Shown: positions 5,242 through 5,445 of the stretch, piece by piece
Numbering within the stretch: position 1 is the first letter of the stretch
Layout of the letters: each line of letters begins with the position of its first letter
Assembly: GCA_913776405.1 (NCBI GenBank)
Contig: CAJYOV010000028.1
Location: forward strand, 1 to 5,445
DNA: 5,445 nucleotides
Direction of reading: 5' to 3'
DNA from: Pseudobdellovibrionaceae bacterium
Lineage (GTDB): Bacteria; Bdellovibrionota; Bdellovibrionia; Bdellovibrionales; JAMPXM01
The notes under the pieces: model-generated
Told to the model about the DNA's origin: nothing
Databases searched by the model: none
The model's input: the letters and a program-made list of their open reading frames with translations, nothing else
Translations under genes and position numbers: made by a program

Positions 5242-5410
5242 GTTGCTTCGTGCGATCTCGTCGGCATGAATTCCCTGTTCTTCGATCAGACAGTGTCTCG
5301 TTCGTAGCTAGTCATTTCGAAGGAGCCGCCTCTCTAGCCTGCACAAGCTTTGCAATGAGCTTGAACTAGGTTCGCACTGCAGATCAGGCGCGTGCAGCAT
5401 GGGGGGCTCG
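5242..5410. other. Intergenic stretch without a supported gene
   Basis: No convincing gene is seen here. It contains one odd palindrome AGACA-G-TGTCT (5288-5298), related in sequence to the palindromes of the upstream hairpin, and a 6-bp inverted repeat CAAGCT/AGCTTG (5344-5349 and 5358-5363, 8-nt loop). The minus strand is open from the window end to a stop at 5308-5310 (45 codons), but its translation shows no recognisable motif. No good promoter was found. Confidence 0.4.
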
Positions 5411-5445
5411 ATGACACTCTTAAAGAAATTTTCCGTAGGCTCGTC
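5411..5445 (+). CDS. Possible start of a rightward gene (partial)
   Basis: An ATG at 5411 opens a frame to the window end reading MTLLKKFSVGS plus a partial codon, preceded by a run of six G (5401-5406) four bases upstream that could serve as a ribosome site. A start with a short basic segment would suit a membrane protein such as a chemotaxis receptor, but eleven codons cannot show this. An in-frame ATG at 5399 also exists. Treat it as a hint only. Confidence 0.2.
   Translation, partial: MTLLKKFSVGS

Noticed and set aside
5308..5445. Minus-strand open frame entering from the right end, 45 codons to a stop at 5308
   Set aside because: There is no recognisable motif, its length is compatible with chance, and it conflicts with a possible rightward start at 5411. 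It cannot be excluded as a gene end but is not supported.
1..5445. CRISPR array, tRNA, rRNA, insertion sequence or prophage remnant
   Set aside because: I saw no regularly spaced long repeats, cloverleaf sequence, rRNA core motif, transposase or terminal inverted repeats on reading both strands.

Overview
The window looks like the left end of an assembled contig from a Gram-negative bacterium with moderate GC content. Bases 1-29 are not genomic: they match the 3' end of the Illumina TruSeq universal adapter. The gene content (a dcw cluster beginning mraZ-rsmH-ftsL, a membrane-anchored zinc-ribbon protein with an Ala/Ser/Pro-rich linker, and a block of nucleotide-salvage genes) would fit Bdellovibrionota or a related former deltaproteobacterial lineage. 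That assignment is inferred from protein flavour only and is moderate to low in confidence.

Layout. Bases 30-1755, minus strand, hold the start of the division and cell-wall (dcw) operon, read right to left: mraZ, then rsmH (4-bp ATGA overlap), then the N-terminal part of ftsL, cut by the contig end. Bases 1756-2053 are a divergent control region. They contain a likely mraZ promoter, four GTGG-containing repeats at exact 10-bp spacing that match the known MraZ operator design, a long mraZ leader with a small hairpin, and a weaker candidate promoter facing right. Bases 2054-5204, plus strand, hold four genes in one direction: an unrecognised zinc-ribbon/one-TM/periplasmic protein, thymidine kinase (tdk), a divergent uracil phosphoribosyltransferase-family protein, and hypoxanthine phosphoribosyltransferase (hpt). 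A strong hairpin 8 bp after the hpt stop probably ends this unit. Bases 5242-5445 hold little that can be supported, apart from one further small palindrome and a possible start of a rightward gene at the very end.

How the genes work together. MraZ probably represses its own operon through the repeats at 1874-1913. RsmH modifies 16S rRNA, and FtsL belongs to the FtsQLB divisome complex. On the other side, Tdk, the UPRT-like protein and Hpt would each turn a salvaged nucleoside or base into a nucleotide, so the right half is a salvage cluster. The two least ordinary items are the UPRT-like enzyme, whose base-binding C-terminal loop departs from the canonical motif, and the zinc-ribbon protein, whose C-terminal periplasmic domain I could not assign.
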